DNA of 64,000 bases from Trema orientale (Eukaryota; Streptophyta; Magnoliopsida; Rosales; Cannabaceae), in the NCBI GenBank assembly GCA_002914845.1, contig JXTC01000042.1, positions 856,527 to 920,526 of the forward strand, read 5' to 3'. The notes below the pieces were generated by a model. That model saw only the letters and a program-made list of their open reading frames with translations. It made no database searches and was not told where the DNA came from. The translations under genes were made by a program, and so were the position numbers. The stretch's first letter is position 1, and every line of letters starts with the position of its first letter. Of this stretch, positions 1-11,699 are shown one piece after another.

Positions 1-20
1 TCTTTGGTTACTAGTTACCA

Positions 21-200
21 TGTAACATCACTGGGCCTCATCATTGAATTTGGACCTCTTTAGATTCGGGTCTATATTCAATAGTCCACATATAACCCCT
101 ATGGGCGGGGAGCTTGAATATATTTTTGAGCTCATGGACCACCACTTAAATACCCATGATTTTTCCATAGCAAACTTGATGTGGGGCTTAGAGCATTACA
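21..200. repeat. TGTAACA-ended short repeat, copy A (expanded)
   Basis: This copy opens with TGTAACATCA and closes with GCATTACA, like copies B and C downstream, but about 60 bp of extra sequence sits after its first 20 bases. The extra part includes a stretch (near 85-110) that recurs near 368-400. The rest follows the family order: the 'ctcatggaccaccacttaaatac' type block, then 'gatgtgggg'. It carries no coding capacity. The inverted ends fit a small MITE or the ends of a TGT...ACA retroelement. Confidence 0.5.
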
Positions 201-203
201 ATA

Positions 204-320
204 TGTAACACGGCCTCACCCAAAAGTGATAGCTTGAAGGTACTTTTGGGCTCACAGACCACCACTTAAATACCTATGATCTTTCTAGAGTATACCCGAT
301 GTGGGACTTGGAGCATTACA
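204..320. repeat. TGTAACA-ended short repeat, copy B
   Basis: A 117-bp unit running from TGTAACACGG to GCATTACA. It matches copy C (476-599) in the same orientation and copy D (13671-13791) in reverse over nearly its whole length. Shared landmarks are 'cctcacccaaaagtg', 'agcttgaagg', 'ccacttaaatac' and 'gatgtgggac'. Dispersed copies with inverted ends indicate a mobile or mobilised repeat. Confidence 0.6.
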
Positions 321-475
321 ATCTCCCCCTGTTAAGGGCCTAGTGTCTTCGCTAGGGAATTCATATTCAATAGCCCACATATAACCCCTATGGGCAGGGT
401 CCACATTCACCACGATTCTGGCTCAGCCTTCTAAGGCTCACACAAGTATGGACTCGGTTGACTCTGAATACCAAA

Positions 476-599
476 TGTAACACCACTAGGCCTCACCCAA
501 AAGTGCTAGCTTGAAGGTAATTCTTTTAGGCTCACAGATCTCTACTTAAATACTCATGATCTTCCCAGAGCATCCCTTGTACGGCACTTGTGGCGTTAC
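476..599. repeat. TGTAACA-ended short repeat, copy C
   Basis: A 124-bp unit from TGTAACACCA to GCGTTAC, more diverged than copy B. Between B and C lies about 155 bp (321-475) that contains the block also found in copy A, suggesting that A, B and C come from a local duplication. Confidence 0.55.
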
Positions 600-1383
600 G
601 TTAATAGTTAATGATCATATGCTTTACACGGACTTTTGGGATTTTTATAAGAATAAATACTCTCATTAGATTTTGATTATTAAGATCTGTTAGTTGAATA
701 TTGAGGTTTTTAGTATTTAGTATTTTTGATATTGGTTTCCTTTTTTATATGATTAATGGACTTGGAGTATTAGAAACTTCTTCTATTATTATCGATATTG
801 GATAGTTGAAGAGTTAAAGCAAGATTATTTAGATTTGTTGATAAATTCAACGAATTTAAGATTTCTGATTTCCGATAATCAAGAGCTTGGATGAGGCCAA
901 TTTTGCTCGAAATTGAGGAACATTAAATTCCAAATTATAAGACTCCATAGTTTGTACTAAATTGACCTCTTTAAAGATGGTTTATAATGAATTGAGATCA
1001 ACTGGAAAAGAAAAAAAAAAGAGTGACCGATGGGGGTGTTTTAGTCATTTTGTATTGGGAGTCAAAAAGATCAAGCCACCATAAGTGGCTCAACTTAATC
1101 AAATGATCAATTTGGGCCTTGGCTCATACAAGCCATTTAAGTCCATTTTTTAGTCATTTGAAGCTAAGCTTCAATTTGCATTTCTCACCTAGTGGAAGAT
1201 GACATCATTTTTTCAAGTAAATGGTAATTAGATGAAGAGATGAATTTTTATTGGTTGAATTTGAGATTAGAAAGATTAAATAAGGGCTAAACATTATCTT
1301 ATATCTATAAGAAGGAGGAGTGGAAGTTAGGTGGATACTTAGTCATTTTTCACGCCCTTTCCTTCCCTTTTTTCCTTTCTTCA
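600..1383. other. AT-rich stretch without recognisable gene
   Basis: No open frame of useful length and no clear repeat boundary. The text resembles decayed retroelement LTR sequence, but I cannot prove this. It runs into the CT microsatellite. Confidence 0.3.
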
Positions 1384-1427
1384 CTCTCTCTCTCTCTCTC
1401 TCTCTCTCCCTCTCTCTCTCTCTCTCC
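1384..1427 (+). repeat. (CT)n microsatellite
   Basis: Nearly pure CT dinucleotide tract of about 44 bp with two CC interruptions. Pyrimidine tracts like this are common in plant 5' leaders and in LTRs, but no gene start follows. Confidence 0.9.
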
Positions 1428-1440
1428 ATGGGCTGAACGA

Positions 1441-1812
1441 AAAATAGAGGTTGTTTTCTCTCAAAAGTTTTCTCATTCATCCCCTATACTCCCAAGTTTT
1501 TAGAGTTAGACCTAGTCCAAGCAAAGAGAGTTGAAGAGCATTAAAAATGTACTATACAAGGGTAGTAGTTTCACATACACGCAAGAGATCATAAGATCTT
1601 GATAGTTTTACTTACATGCAAGAGATAAAATAGAGGTTGTTTTCTCTCAAAAGTTTTCTCATTCATCCCCTATACTCCCAAGTTTTTAGAGTTAGACCTA
1701 GTCCAAGCAAAGAGAGTTGAAGAGCATTAAAAATGTACTATACAAGGGTAGTAGTTTCACATACACGCAAGAGATCATAAGATCTTGATAGTTTTACTTA
1801 CATGCAAGAGAT
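1441..1812 (+). repeat. 186-bp perfect tandem duplication
   Basis: Bases 1441-1626 are repeated at 1627-1812. By eye the two units have no mismatch and no indel. Each unit carries short internal repeats such as 'catgcaagagat' / 'cacgcaagagat'. No coding frame. Perfect identity means either a very recent duplication or an assembly artefact. Confidence 0.9.
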
Positions 1813-2589
1813 AAGATCTTGATACATTTTCTTGAGTTTGTCACATGAAACCTATGGTTAGATCAAGTCATTAATCTCTGGAATTTTATCTTATCAGAGG
1901 CATAAGTTTAAAAAGACTCAAAGAAAGAGGACAAAGCGATCAAAAGAAGGAGTCGGTTCACAAATTTCGTCATCTTAAGGTAAGACTTTAACTTTTACGA
2001 GAAATGTTTAGTTCTCAATCTTTAAGTTTGGAAAGTTTGAAATTTGTGCTTGCATGTTATGCCTCTATAGCTTAAAATAGGACTTGTGGTGATTTGATAG
2101 AAAACGTAATTTTATGGAAGAAGATACACATGCATGCAAAGTTATGATCTTGTGAGTACATAATCTGAACAGTGAGTAAAGAAGCTAAAATCTGGATTTA
2201 TTGGTAATGAAATTGACCAAATGGATAATTTTTCTAGAAAATAGACTTGATTATGAGAAAGTGGCTTCAAGCAGATCTTAATTTGGAGTTATAATTAAGC
2301 ATTGAGTTATGATTTTTCTAAGTTCGACTAAAAATCTAAAAATTTATGGGCAATCCGTGGGTAAGTTTTAAAGTTGGAAAACTAGTTTATGGGTCAAAAA
2401 TGAGGTCCAAACGTCTTGATTCTTGATTCTATGGACTTTTTAGATGTCTATAATGTCCATACGTGTTTAGTGTGTAAATGTAAATCGGTGATGCTGGACA
2501 AGTCTTTGATGAAGATTGGTTCTTATGGTCATTCGAATATTCAATAAATCAAATTTTTTGCATTGCCAAGGATAAGTGGATTATGTTAA

Positions 2590-3010
2590 TCACTTGAGCA
2601 AGGACGGAGCCGCAACAGGCTCAGAGGGGGTGGTGGTTCCCGGTCATTTTTTTAAAAATTATATTTTCCACTTTAATTTTATCTGAAAATTTCACTTTTA
2701 TCCTTTAATTGTCCTCCTAAATTTTTATCATTATAATTTTTGTCTTTCTTTTATAAAACAAATTCAATAATGCCCTTAATATAATAATGCCCTTAATATG
2801 ACCCACTAATTATTTTTAAATTTCTAAATTTTATTTTTTATAATTTTGAAATACTAAATTTTATCCACACTTCGGATAAATTTTCTTTGACCTCACTTTT
2901 GATACACTTTTTAATTTTATATTGGTCTATGTTGACTAATGTCTTTCAAAATTAGCTAAAAAAATTTAGAGTATGCACCCTAAAAAAAATTTCCGGTTTT
3001 GTCAGAGGGT
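2590..3010. mobile_element. Possible MITE-like insertion
   Basis: An AT-rich block of about 420 bp is bounded by GACGGAGCCGCAAC-type sequence on the left and by sequence whose complement reads GACAAAACCGGAAA on the right, giving weak inverted ends. The 'ggacggagcc...gggggtgg' start resembles termini seen in plant non-autonomous DNA elements. No target duplication was identified, so this is tentative. Confidence 0.25.
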
Positions 3011-4299
3011 ACGTAGAACCTAAACATTGTTGTGATATATAAATTTACGAGTCCTAAACAGCTGCTATATATGTTATAGCAAGAAGCAAGGAATTCTTAT
3101 TTTCCAAGGATTCAAAGAGTAAGGAAATCTTGTACTATTCGATGAGCATGGCTTAAGCTTATATTTGGAAATGTAATTATTATTTAGTTTTAATTGCTTT
3201 AGTTTTCTCTTTATTAATCTTCATACATGCTATCTCAAGCATATGAATACAATTAAAATCGATCTTAAAGAAAAGATGTGTAATTAAGGAACTTAAGATC
3301 GATCGGTAATTAAGGATGAGATTAGGGGTTTTACAAAAAAAAAAAAAAAGTATCCTCCAATGGGACTTGTATTTTTCAAATAATAGAATGACTCAATTTA
3401 ACTCGCTAGAAGTAATATCGTAAAACCCTATTACCTGAGAAAAAGGTACTAACAGTTAGTACACTATACTATGCCATTGTGTTCTGTCTACGAGCTAGTC
3501 ACATAGTGTTTTTATTGCCAAAATTAGTGGATTGGGCGCAACAGAATTTAGGATATTGATGGTACTCACAAAAGATAGTTCTTACGCCAAGAGAATGTGA
3601 GATAGAGTAAAACATTAACAAGAAAACATCTACGGGTTCCAATGATCCTTCTAAGGTTTCAAATGTGATTTGTTAATTAGAAGAGATCATGATTTTGATT
3701 GAAGAATATAAGAAAAGAGTTCAATGATCCGTAAAGGTTTGGAACTAGGCTAAATAAGAGTTAGTCGGTCATTATATACATAATAGATAGATACAAAGGG
3801 TTAGAAAATAGTTGATGATCTCACTTAAGAATGAATCGAGTCATAAAGTCAATGGCATTAGGTGCTTAAGAACTTAAAGAATTTAATGCTTATAAGTTGA
3901 TTAAGCACATTAGAATCGAACTCAAAATTAGATAGTTAACTTATGGGAATGTCACTTATCTATGCGCAAGAAAGTCAAACTCAGTTGTTTCTCAACTATT
4001 GAAAGAAGTTTGTGGAACCTTCATCTCCATATAAACTGTAAGTAGAGTACTCACCTACAACGCAAGGTTTTTACTTCCATTATATGTGTATTTGTTTGAC
4101 AGCTTTATGTGATTATTATATGCTCTTAATTCTCATACCACATACGCATCTGAAAACAATTATCATGCCCTATAGAAGGTTAATGGCAATTTAAATTAAG
4201 TATGAGATATTAGAATAACAAATAAACAAAATAAAGTGAAGTGAAGTCTGAGGACCCAAGGGTTTAGAGAACCCGTTTTTTATAAAAGTTAATCAGAAT

Positions 4300-5440
4300 A
4301 AAAGAGCATAATATGAGTATCTTAGCGCGAGACTGTCAGAGACCAGTAAAGCATTCCTGAGGTTAGTGCACCCTACGACAGTTTAGTCTACGGACACTTG
4401 GTATAAAGGCCAATCAATTATAAAGGGTTTTAGCAATGATAGCCATTTAATGATTAGCAAATCATTCCTGGGGTTAGCATACCCGGCGGTAGTTTGGTCT
4501 ACAAATCCTTGGCACAGAGGTCAATTAGTTAAAAGGATTTAGTTATATTAACCAGTAAAACATTCTCGGGGAACAAGTCCTGACGGTAGTTTGGTTCAGT
4601 TTGTGGAAACCTTGAGTCACTAGAGCAATGATATGGATAATCTACCTAAGTCCTATGTAGGCATATTACAGTTATGGTTATCATTTTTCATATTCCAATT
4701 TTAGTTGGCAGTGCAGTTCCCACAAACCTATAGAGAGTCATGTGCACATACATCAGCATTAATAAAGATTGTATTCAATGATATGCGTAATTGCTCTATT
4801 TAAAAACTTGTATATTAATGATGTGAAATATTTATGTTTGACTTGTTTACCCTTAATTGTCGAGTACGACTCGAGATCTTTTGAAAAGGGAGATTCTACA
4901 TTTCTACTTATGGAATTGATCAATAGTGTTGAATGATCGTAATGATGCCTCTATGGAGAGGAAGCTTGCTTTGTGATGGTTGATTGCATTTGCATTATAT
5001 TCTAGTTGTAGCTTACCAAGTTACTGAGCTTTGTAGCTCATAGGTTTACTTTGTGCTGTAGGTAAGTAGCCAGTGGCTCAATAAAGGGGGTGAACAATGA
5101 TGTGTCAAATTACAAGTACGTAAGGCCTGGCCAGTGGGAAGTTTATCAGATAGTTACCTGCTTTTGGTTTTTAGAAATTTAACAGTATTTCAGTATGTAT
5201 ATGGGTAATGAAGGGCTTTTGAATGCTAAGACAAAGCTTATTTTGATTTCAATACATGTAGTAAAATATATTTTTGTACATATATTTTTGTATCAAAAGT
5301 ATTTTCCGCGTATGTAGCTTTAGAGAAAGTTTTTAAAAGTTCAATTTTTTCAGCATTTTTAAGTAGTAAGTAGCACTTACTCCCAACCTGCACTGGTGAA
5401 TTAGTAGTTTTGTTATAGTAGCTGGTGTGGGGTGTGACAA
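4300..5440 (+). repeat. Gypsy-LTR-like region with degenerate tandem units
   Basis: Between about 4320 and 4610 three diverged units of roughly 110-120 bp repeat the pattern 'cattcctggggttag..ac.c..gacgg.agtttggtct'. Near 4990-5080 the text 'actgagctttgtagctcata' and a nearby 'gtaggtaagtagcc' resemble LTRs of plant Ty3/gypsy elements, and the region closes with 'ggggtgtgaca' near 5438. No protein domain is present, so this would be a solo LTR or fragment. The assignment rests on remembered motifs only. Confidence 0.35.
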
Positions 5441-6720
5441 TTTGACATGCATGATAGAATATGATCAGATTAGACTATTTTAAAGAATTGAATGTGCACT
5501 ACTTTTGTAAGGATAGGATTACAATGTATGTTTTATATTTTTAACTAAATAACTACCTTGACGTTTGACTATCTAGAAAAATAAAATTTTTAAAAATTAA
5601 TTTAGAAATATACTATTTTAAATAAATTTGGAAAAATATCATTTTCAGAAACTTCTTTATCGAGCGGTTGAAAATCGTCCAGCTCACAAACAAGGCTCTT
5701 TCTCTCGTAGGCACGTGCTTGCTTTCTCTGGCATTTGTTTCTCCTTTGAAGCAGCTGCCATTTATGATTTTCCTTCACACAGTCTCTGCTCTCTAACCTC
5801 ACTGCCTCTCTCAGTCAGGTTCTCTCTTAATTACTGAATTTTTTTCCATCTTCTCCTTATTTTTGTTGTCCTTTTTACTTTTACGTATAGAATTGTGAAT
5901 GATTTTCAATCATTTTATTCAATTGATCTGTGTAGATTTATTTTTACTAGATATATCTTTTTATTTGCTCTCGAAAAGGAAAAAAAAAGAAGAAGAAAGA
6001 GAAGATAGATCTGTTTATCTGAATCATTATACATTCTTTCAATATGTCAGAATTAAGTTAATTTGTTATTTTTTATATCTGTTTTTCAATATGTTAAGGA
6101 CAGGATTACAATGTATGTTTTATATTTTTAACTAAATAACTACCTTGACGTTTGACTATCTAGAAAAATAACATTTTTAAAAATTAATTTAGAAAAATAC
6201 TATTTTAAATAAATTTGGAAAAATATCATTTTCAGAAACTTCTTAACAAATACGACTTTTTAAAAAATATTTAGCAAAGGAAAAATATCATTTTCAGAAA
6301 CTTCTTCACAAAATACCACTTTTTAAGAAATATTTAGCAAACAACCAATTTCAAATCCTTATTTAGAAAAGTAACACTTTAAAAATAAGTATCTTAAAAA
6401 TACCATTTTTATTTTACCATTTTAAAATATGAATTAGAAAAGTATTATTTTGAAAAGAATTTTGAAGAATACCATTTTTACTACTTCAAAATATTCTGTT
6501 ATTTTCAAGAAAAATTTGTAATTTCTCTCAATCTCAAATTCTCTTCTCAATAGAACAACGCTACCCCTCTAAAGATATTATTTTAAGAATAAATTATTTT
6601 ACCCATATCTAACACATGCATAAAATTTGGACTTAATTTAATATAATCTCATGCATTAAATTTGGAATTAATTTAATCTAATCTAATATCATCGATATCA
6701 TGCTTTCCTGCTTTCCAAAC
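5440..6720. repeat. Dispersed repeat E1 (paired with 32097-33540)
   Basis: Shares blocks with the region at 32097-33540: 'aggattacaatgt.tgttt.atatttttaacta', the run of 'aaaaatatcattttcagaaact' phrases, and a 'ttccaaac.gg' ending. Inside E1 a 147-bp stretch occurs twice (5511-5657 and 6098-6244), bracketing about 440 bp of less AT-rich sequence absent from the other copy. Short open frames here are not convincing genes. Confidence 0.55.
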
Positions 6721-6982
6721 GGGCAAACCGGCCCTAGTTTATTTGGCTTAAGGGAAAAAAAGTATCTCATAAGTCTGAAAAGTGGAAAAAGAATGGAAAT
6801 TGGATTATTCAAAGAATATTTTGAGGTAATCACAGTCAATTTGCTAGTTACAAAGCTTTATGGCAGTCTGCAACTAATAAAGGACCAACAAGTTTAGAAA
6901 ATGGGAATAAAGCTTTACAAATTCCACTAGAAAACAAACAACTGAACAACAAGAAAACTTTCTACAAGTCTTTCAATTGTTG

Positions 6983-9435
6983 TCAAGTTGAAGCGGCATT
7001 AATTCCACTATCCAAGATCTTCACAACCATTGACATTAATGGTCTTCTATTGTAATCACCATCTGAACACCACATTCCAAGCCTCATCATACCAATGGCT
7101 TCCTCCACATGATGTTGCATATCCTCACTTTGACACTCAACCATATCCTTCAGTCGATTCTCAAAAGCCTTCTTTCCTAGAAGACTCAACAAATGTACAT
7201 CAGAATGAGGTCGTGAGTAATCCATTATCTTCTTCCCAGTAATAATTTCTAGCAACAGAATCCCAAAGCTATGAACATCAGCTTTCACAGTAATCCTCAA
7301 GTCCTCCCACTCTGGGGCTAGATAGCCTAAAGTTCCTCTGATCCCAGTTACTACTCGACTCTCGTCTCTATTGATCATCTTTGACATTCCGAAGTCGGAG
7401 AGTTTGGCATTGAAGTTGTCATCAAGTAAGATGTTATGGGGCTTCACATCCAAATGCGCAATTCTGTGACTGCATTCCTCATGAAGATAAGCCAACCCTT
7501 TAGCTATATCAATCACAATCTTTTTTCTTGTGTTCCAATCCAAAGCGGCATCTGGTTTACAGAAAATCCATTTGTCCAAAGATCCTTTACTCATATACTC
7601 GTAAACTAACATCCTATACTTTCTATTAGCACATAAACCAATCAGCCTTACCAAGTTGATATGATGTATGTTGCCTATGGACTCCACCTCTGCTAGGAAC
7701 TCTTTTGTTCCCCGCATCGTCTCAAGCCGCTTTACAGCAACTACCGTTCCATCCGTAAGTACCCCTCTGAACACCGTCCCAAAACTGCCTTGCCCCAGCT
7801 TCTCGGAGAACTTTTCTGTAGCAACATACAATTCGTGGTATGAGAAGCTCTTTATCGGAATTTCAGTTGATACTTGTTTGAGAAAGGCATGGTCACTCCA
7901 TTCCTCGGTTTTCTTCTTTTGAAAAATAAGTATAACTACAATTGTTATCATCAGCATCGACAGTAAAACAGCAACACTAGCCAGCAGAGCCAGGTCGAGG
8001 AAAGGACTATTCAATCCAACTGAAGTAGTGTTCGAATTCTTATGAGAAGAAATTTGAATCTTTATGTACGACGACGAGTATTGGTTGTCAGATTCTGTAG
8101 TGTTCATCAGCGTAAGAACACTTTCAGCCAAAAAACAATACCCTTTCAAATAAAGATTGTCGAAGTTGAAGAAAGCTGCTCGGCAAGACGTATTCTTTTC
8201 GCAAGCCTCAACGCAGCTAACTTCATCTTCTACTCCCGGTCTGGCTTGGTTCTTATCAAAGGAACTGTAATATGAAAGATTACCAAAATTTACTAATCGA
8301 TAGTGATCATGTGTACCTTCAACAAGAACCTGGCTACATCCGACGAAACCAGATGTGAAATATCGAACTCCATCCATCGCCGCAGGACACGTGCAGTTTC
8401 CTCCTTCATTACAAACTCCATATCTTCCACACCTGAGAGGAAACCTGCACTCGTTTGACCATTCAGCCAATGCATAAAGGTTTTCCCATCCTTTACCAGG
8501 CTCCCATCCATAAATCCTGAGACCCCCATCATAATCCATCTTCATAATCTGAACACTCGACTTATTACTTGTAAGTAAGGAAGCTCGATAACTCCGGGGC
8601 CATTTCATGAGATAATAATAATCAAACGTGATGTTTCCTTTTATGAATTCCACATAGTTCAGAGGTAAGTTGATAAAAAAGAAGTTGAGACTTAAGTACC
8701 TTATTGGAAAATAATCAACTTCCGAGAAGGCAGACAACGAGGATTTGTCTATACCCGCGTTAAAAAAGCCTGTGCTCATGTTTGAAGGAGAGACATTTGA
8801 AGTAAGGCCTTGACCTCTGGCCAACATCTGTCCATCGAGAAGGGTATCCGTTATATGGTCAAAAGACTGCCACACGACTCCACCGCCTTCTCGATCATAG
8901 ATCACAAGTTTCCCTTCTCAGTCACGCTCATGGCCGAGACCGAAACGCTTGTCGTGTTTGCTGACCAAACAGGGGAAGTAGTGGTACTCTCTGTGTTGTA
9001 CAATACCAGACTCTGAGAAGCAGAGAAATGGCGTTTTGGCCAACTGGGTTGTCCCGGTTTGCAGACCAAATGACTTTGGTTGGTTTCGTTAAAATGATGC
9101 CGTTTGCCATCACCACGAATACGACAGCAAGGTAGCATGGAGCTTCCCCGGCCTGGTGAGTACAGTAGAAGCAGAACCCGTACCCAGTCCGACTTGACTA
9201 GTAGTAGTACTAGTACTACTACTACTAGTATTGAGTTCTCTCTGGTGTAGAACTAGGAAACGCGCCACTGATCCATCTGTGAAACGTATTATCGTTGGGA
9301 TTGAGCTGTCGTTGTTGGTCCAGCTTGGAGAAACTCCTGGCGAGAGAACTACGGTTGAGCTTAGTTGAGCAGTTGAAGATGAAAGGAAAGAGATGAAGTG
9401 ACGAATATTAGAAAGAAGAAGTTGAAATATCCCAT
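6983..9435 (-). pseudogene. G-type lectin S-receptor-like kinase (SD2-5-like), lectin half frameshifted
   Basis: This is a homologue of the intact receptor kinase at 28813-31356. The frame from 8905 down to the stop at 6983-6985 is open for 640 codons. It contains the end of the lectin domain (WQSFDHITDTLLDGQ), an EGF-like cysteine cluster, a PAN/apple-type cysteine segment, a membrane helix (about residues 305-330) followed by QKKK, and a kinase with LGQGSFGTVF, VAVKRLE, HLDVKPHNILL (non-RD), SDFGMSK and YLAPEW. The ancestral start is probably ATG 9433-9435. Compared with the second copy, the 5' part has four frame changes: about -1 in the signal peptide, -7 near 9165, -7 near 9030 and -1 near 8915. 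No full receptor can be read. The 3' frame may persist as a truncated membrane kinase without signal peptide, or the indels may be sequence errors; I favour a pseudogene. Confidence 0.8.
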
Positions 9436-9500
9436 AAAAGCTGTTTGAGTCTTTCAAAATATCACAATCAATAGGAGCATTCTTGTTGCAAAATACAGCC

Positions 9501-9510
9501 CTTTATAGAA
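9501..9510 (-). promoter_or_regulatory. TATA box of first receptor-kinase copy
   Basis: The minus strand reads TTCTATAAAG about 70 bp upstream of the ancestral ATG at 9435. The second and third copies have TATA-like motifs at nearly the same distance (about 75 bp), which supports a shared core promoter. Confidence 0.45.
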
Positions 9511-9519
9511 TTTTTTTGT

Positions 9520-10200
9520 CATTCGATTTCTCTCTCTTTCTCTCTCTCTCTTTCTCTCCTTTTTTGGGTTTTGAAATGCATATGTGAGTTTTTCGAAATT
9601 TTCTGTACGACTTTGTTCCTCTGGTTTCATAGTTCGATGTAGTTGATAGTGCCAATAAGGTATAAACCAGCAAGGTCTGTAGCTTGCTTGGCTTTATGAT
9701 AAAAGTAATAAGTAGCAATCAAACTTTGAAAGATGTTAAAAAGAATATTATTATAAAATCTTGACATCAACGAAGCTCTCCTTGCTAGATAGTATACTGG
9801 CTAATTGTTTAAAGTGTAGTGAAATTTACATCTTTTGCACTATATTATATATATATATAGGCCAATGATACAATCCCTCTTTGGGACTAGTCACTCACTG
9901 CTTATTTGACCATTAAAACCAATTGATTCCCATCTAATGGTTGTGAAGGGTTGAGGGGTAAGGGCATATGGCAAGAAGTATAACCAGCTGAGGAGGTCTT
10001 CTTCGTTTCTTTTTTCATTTTTTTATTTAAATTTTGAGATGTTGCTGAGTAAAAATAGGTAGGAAAAAAATTATATACCCAAATTCTCAAAAAAATAAAA
10101 CAGCAAATTCTTTTGACCCAAATCTTCAAAAGCTCTTAAAGTAACGATTAACCCCTTTGTAAATTAAAAATAAAATAAAATAAAACTGATCAACGATCGA
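9520..10200. other. Upstream region of the first receptor-kinase copy
   Basis: Contains a CT-rich tract near 9525-9558 and a short (TA)n run near 9846-9860. No gene is supported here. Confidence 0.4.
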
Positions 10201-10465
10201 CAACCGGTGAACGATGACCGACGACGATGTAGGTGACACTTTCAAACGCTATTCAAGCATAGACGGCTGATCTACTTGCTCGATTTAGAGGTTAGTCAGT
10301 ATAGAACTCTAGCAAAATATATCCCTTGTTGTTCTAATTAGTCAGTTCTCTAACACATAATTAGTTTGATTACTGTACACGACAATGCCCAATCTGATCA
10401 TAACATTGTTGTATGTTGATGTTATGCAATTGTTTTGTTGCTTACAGTAAGGGGAAACAAGGGAG

Positions 10466-11676
10466 ATGGAATCATTTGTTAGCAATAACGAAGATAAAAC
10501 TGAAAATACAGGAATTCAAAAACTGCAGTCACGTTGTTCTCCGATAAGGTTCTGCTATGTCGTTCAAAAGTTCAATAATGAGTTGAAGGCAGCTATAAGG
10601 GAGATGGGATTTGGGAAATTAATTGAAATGAGAAGTGTAAAAATTTATCGAGCATTAGTGATGTCGTTGGTGGACAATTTTGATGTTGATTCAAGTACTA
10701 TTAGTGTATATGGAAAGCAATTCAAATTTAATTCCAAACTATTTGAGTGGGTGATGGGTGCTGAGGATGGAGGTGAAGATTGTGTAAATGATTGATCCGC
10801 TGTTGAAATTAAGAATGCAAGAACTATCGTACGAGGTGGAAAAGATAGGTTAGGACTTAAAGAATTAGAAGAACAATTGATAGAGGCAAAAATTGTAGAT
10901 GAATTATTTATGAGAAGGTTTATATTGTTCACAATAAGGATAACATTGATGCCAACCACTTCAGTTCATGTGGAAACTTCAATAGTAGAATCAATACACA
11001 ATTTGGCAAGTGTAAGACGTAAAAATTGGGCTACCATGTCATTTACCTATCTTATTGAAGGCATTCGGCATTATAAACAGAGAAGAGGGACATTTATCAC
11101 AGGACGTGTATTGTTTCTTCAAGTAAGTTTAGTTAAATTAAGCATGCTCATGTTAAGTTACTGATTTGTTAAATCTTAGTAAGTTTATGATTTTTTTTAA
11201 ACTACAGTATTTAATATTTGTTTGAAGGTCTTTTACTTGCATCACTTAGATGGTCACAAGCAATATGTGGACTGATCAATATGTCAAATCGGTGTATGGT
11301 CAGAGAATAAGTCTAATGATGTCATTCATTGGTTGGAGGAACAAAAGGGTTTTAGGAATACAAAGGTATGTTAACTAGCTAAACTTAGAAAAGAAAAGCA
11401 TCTTTATAGTTGGAGGATATAACAAAGTTGTTGAATGTGCAGATGAGGATGAGATCAATAGAAGAAGAAAATAAAATAGAAAGGACATCAAAAAAGAAGG
11501 ATATATTTGTTGATAGTGAAGTAGGAACAAAGTTTGAGCTTAACGGTCTAAAGCAATTGGTTGTTGGTATGCCCAAGGCTATTAGAAGAGAAGTGAATAC
11601 TGAACTTTTAGCATTGAAGTCGGAGATACTTAATGCGATAAGGAACAAGAGCTATGCTGGACCTTATATGAATTGA
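10466..11676 (+). pseudogene. Decayed transposon-associated plant gene, broken by two in-frame stops
   Basis: One frame can be followed from ATG 10466 through a TGA at 10793-10795 and on in the same frame to the donor 'caa|gtaagt' near 11122. A second exon begins after 'tttgaag' near 11228 (VFYLHHLDGHKQYVD), hits another TGA, and again continues in frame to 'aag|gtatgt' near 11365. A third exon begins after 'gtgcag' near 11443 and ends at the TGA 11674-11676 after AGPYMN. The text around GFGKLIEMRSVKIYRALV, VYGKQFKFN and LFEWVMGAEDGG resembles a large family of plant proteins often linked to Mutator-type elements carrying Ulp1-like proteases. That assignment is from memory and tentative. No protease part is visible, so the copy is truncated as well as interrupted. 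Confidence 0.55.
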
Positions 11677-11699
11677 TATCAATGGTTATGTTTTCACAT

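Noticed and set aside
5628-5837. 69-codon plus-strand frame, with an overlapping minus-strand frame
   Set aside because: The text reads like a CT-rich 5' leader rather than protein; the frame begins inside the repeated 147-bp block.
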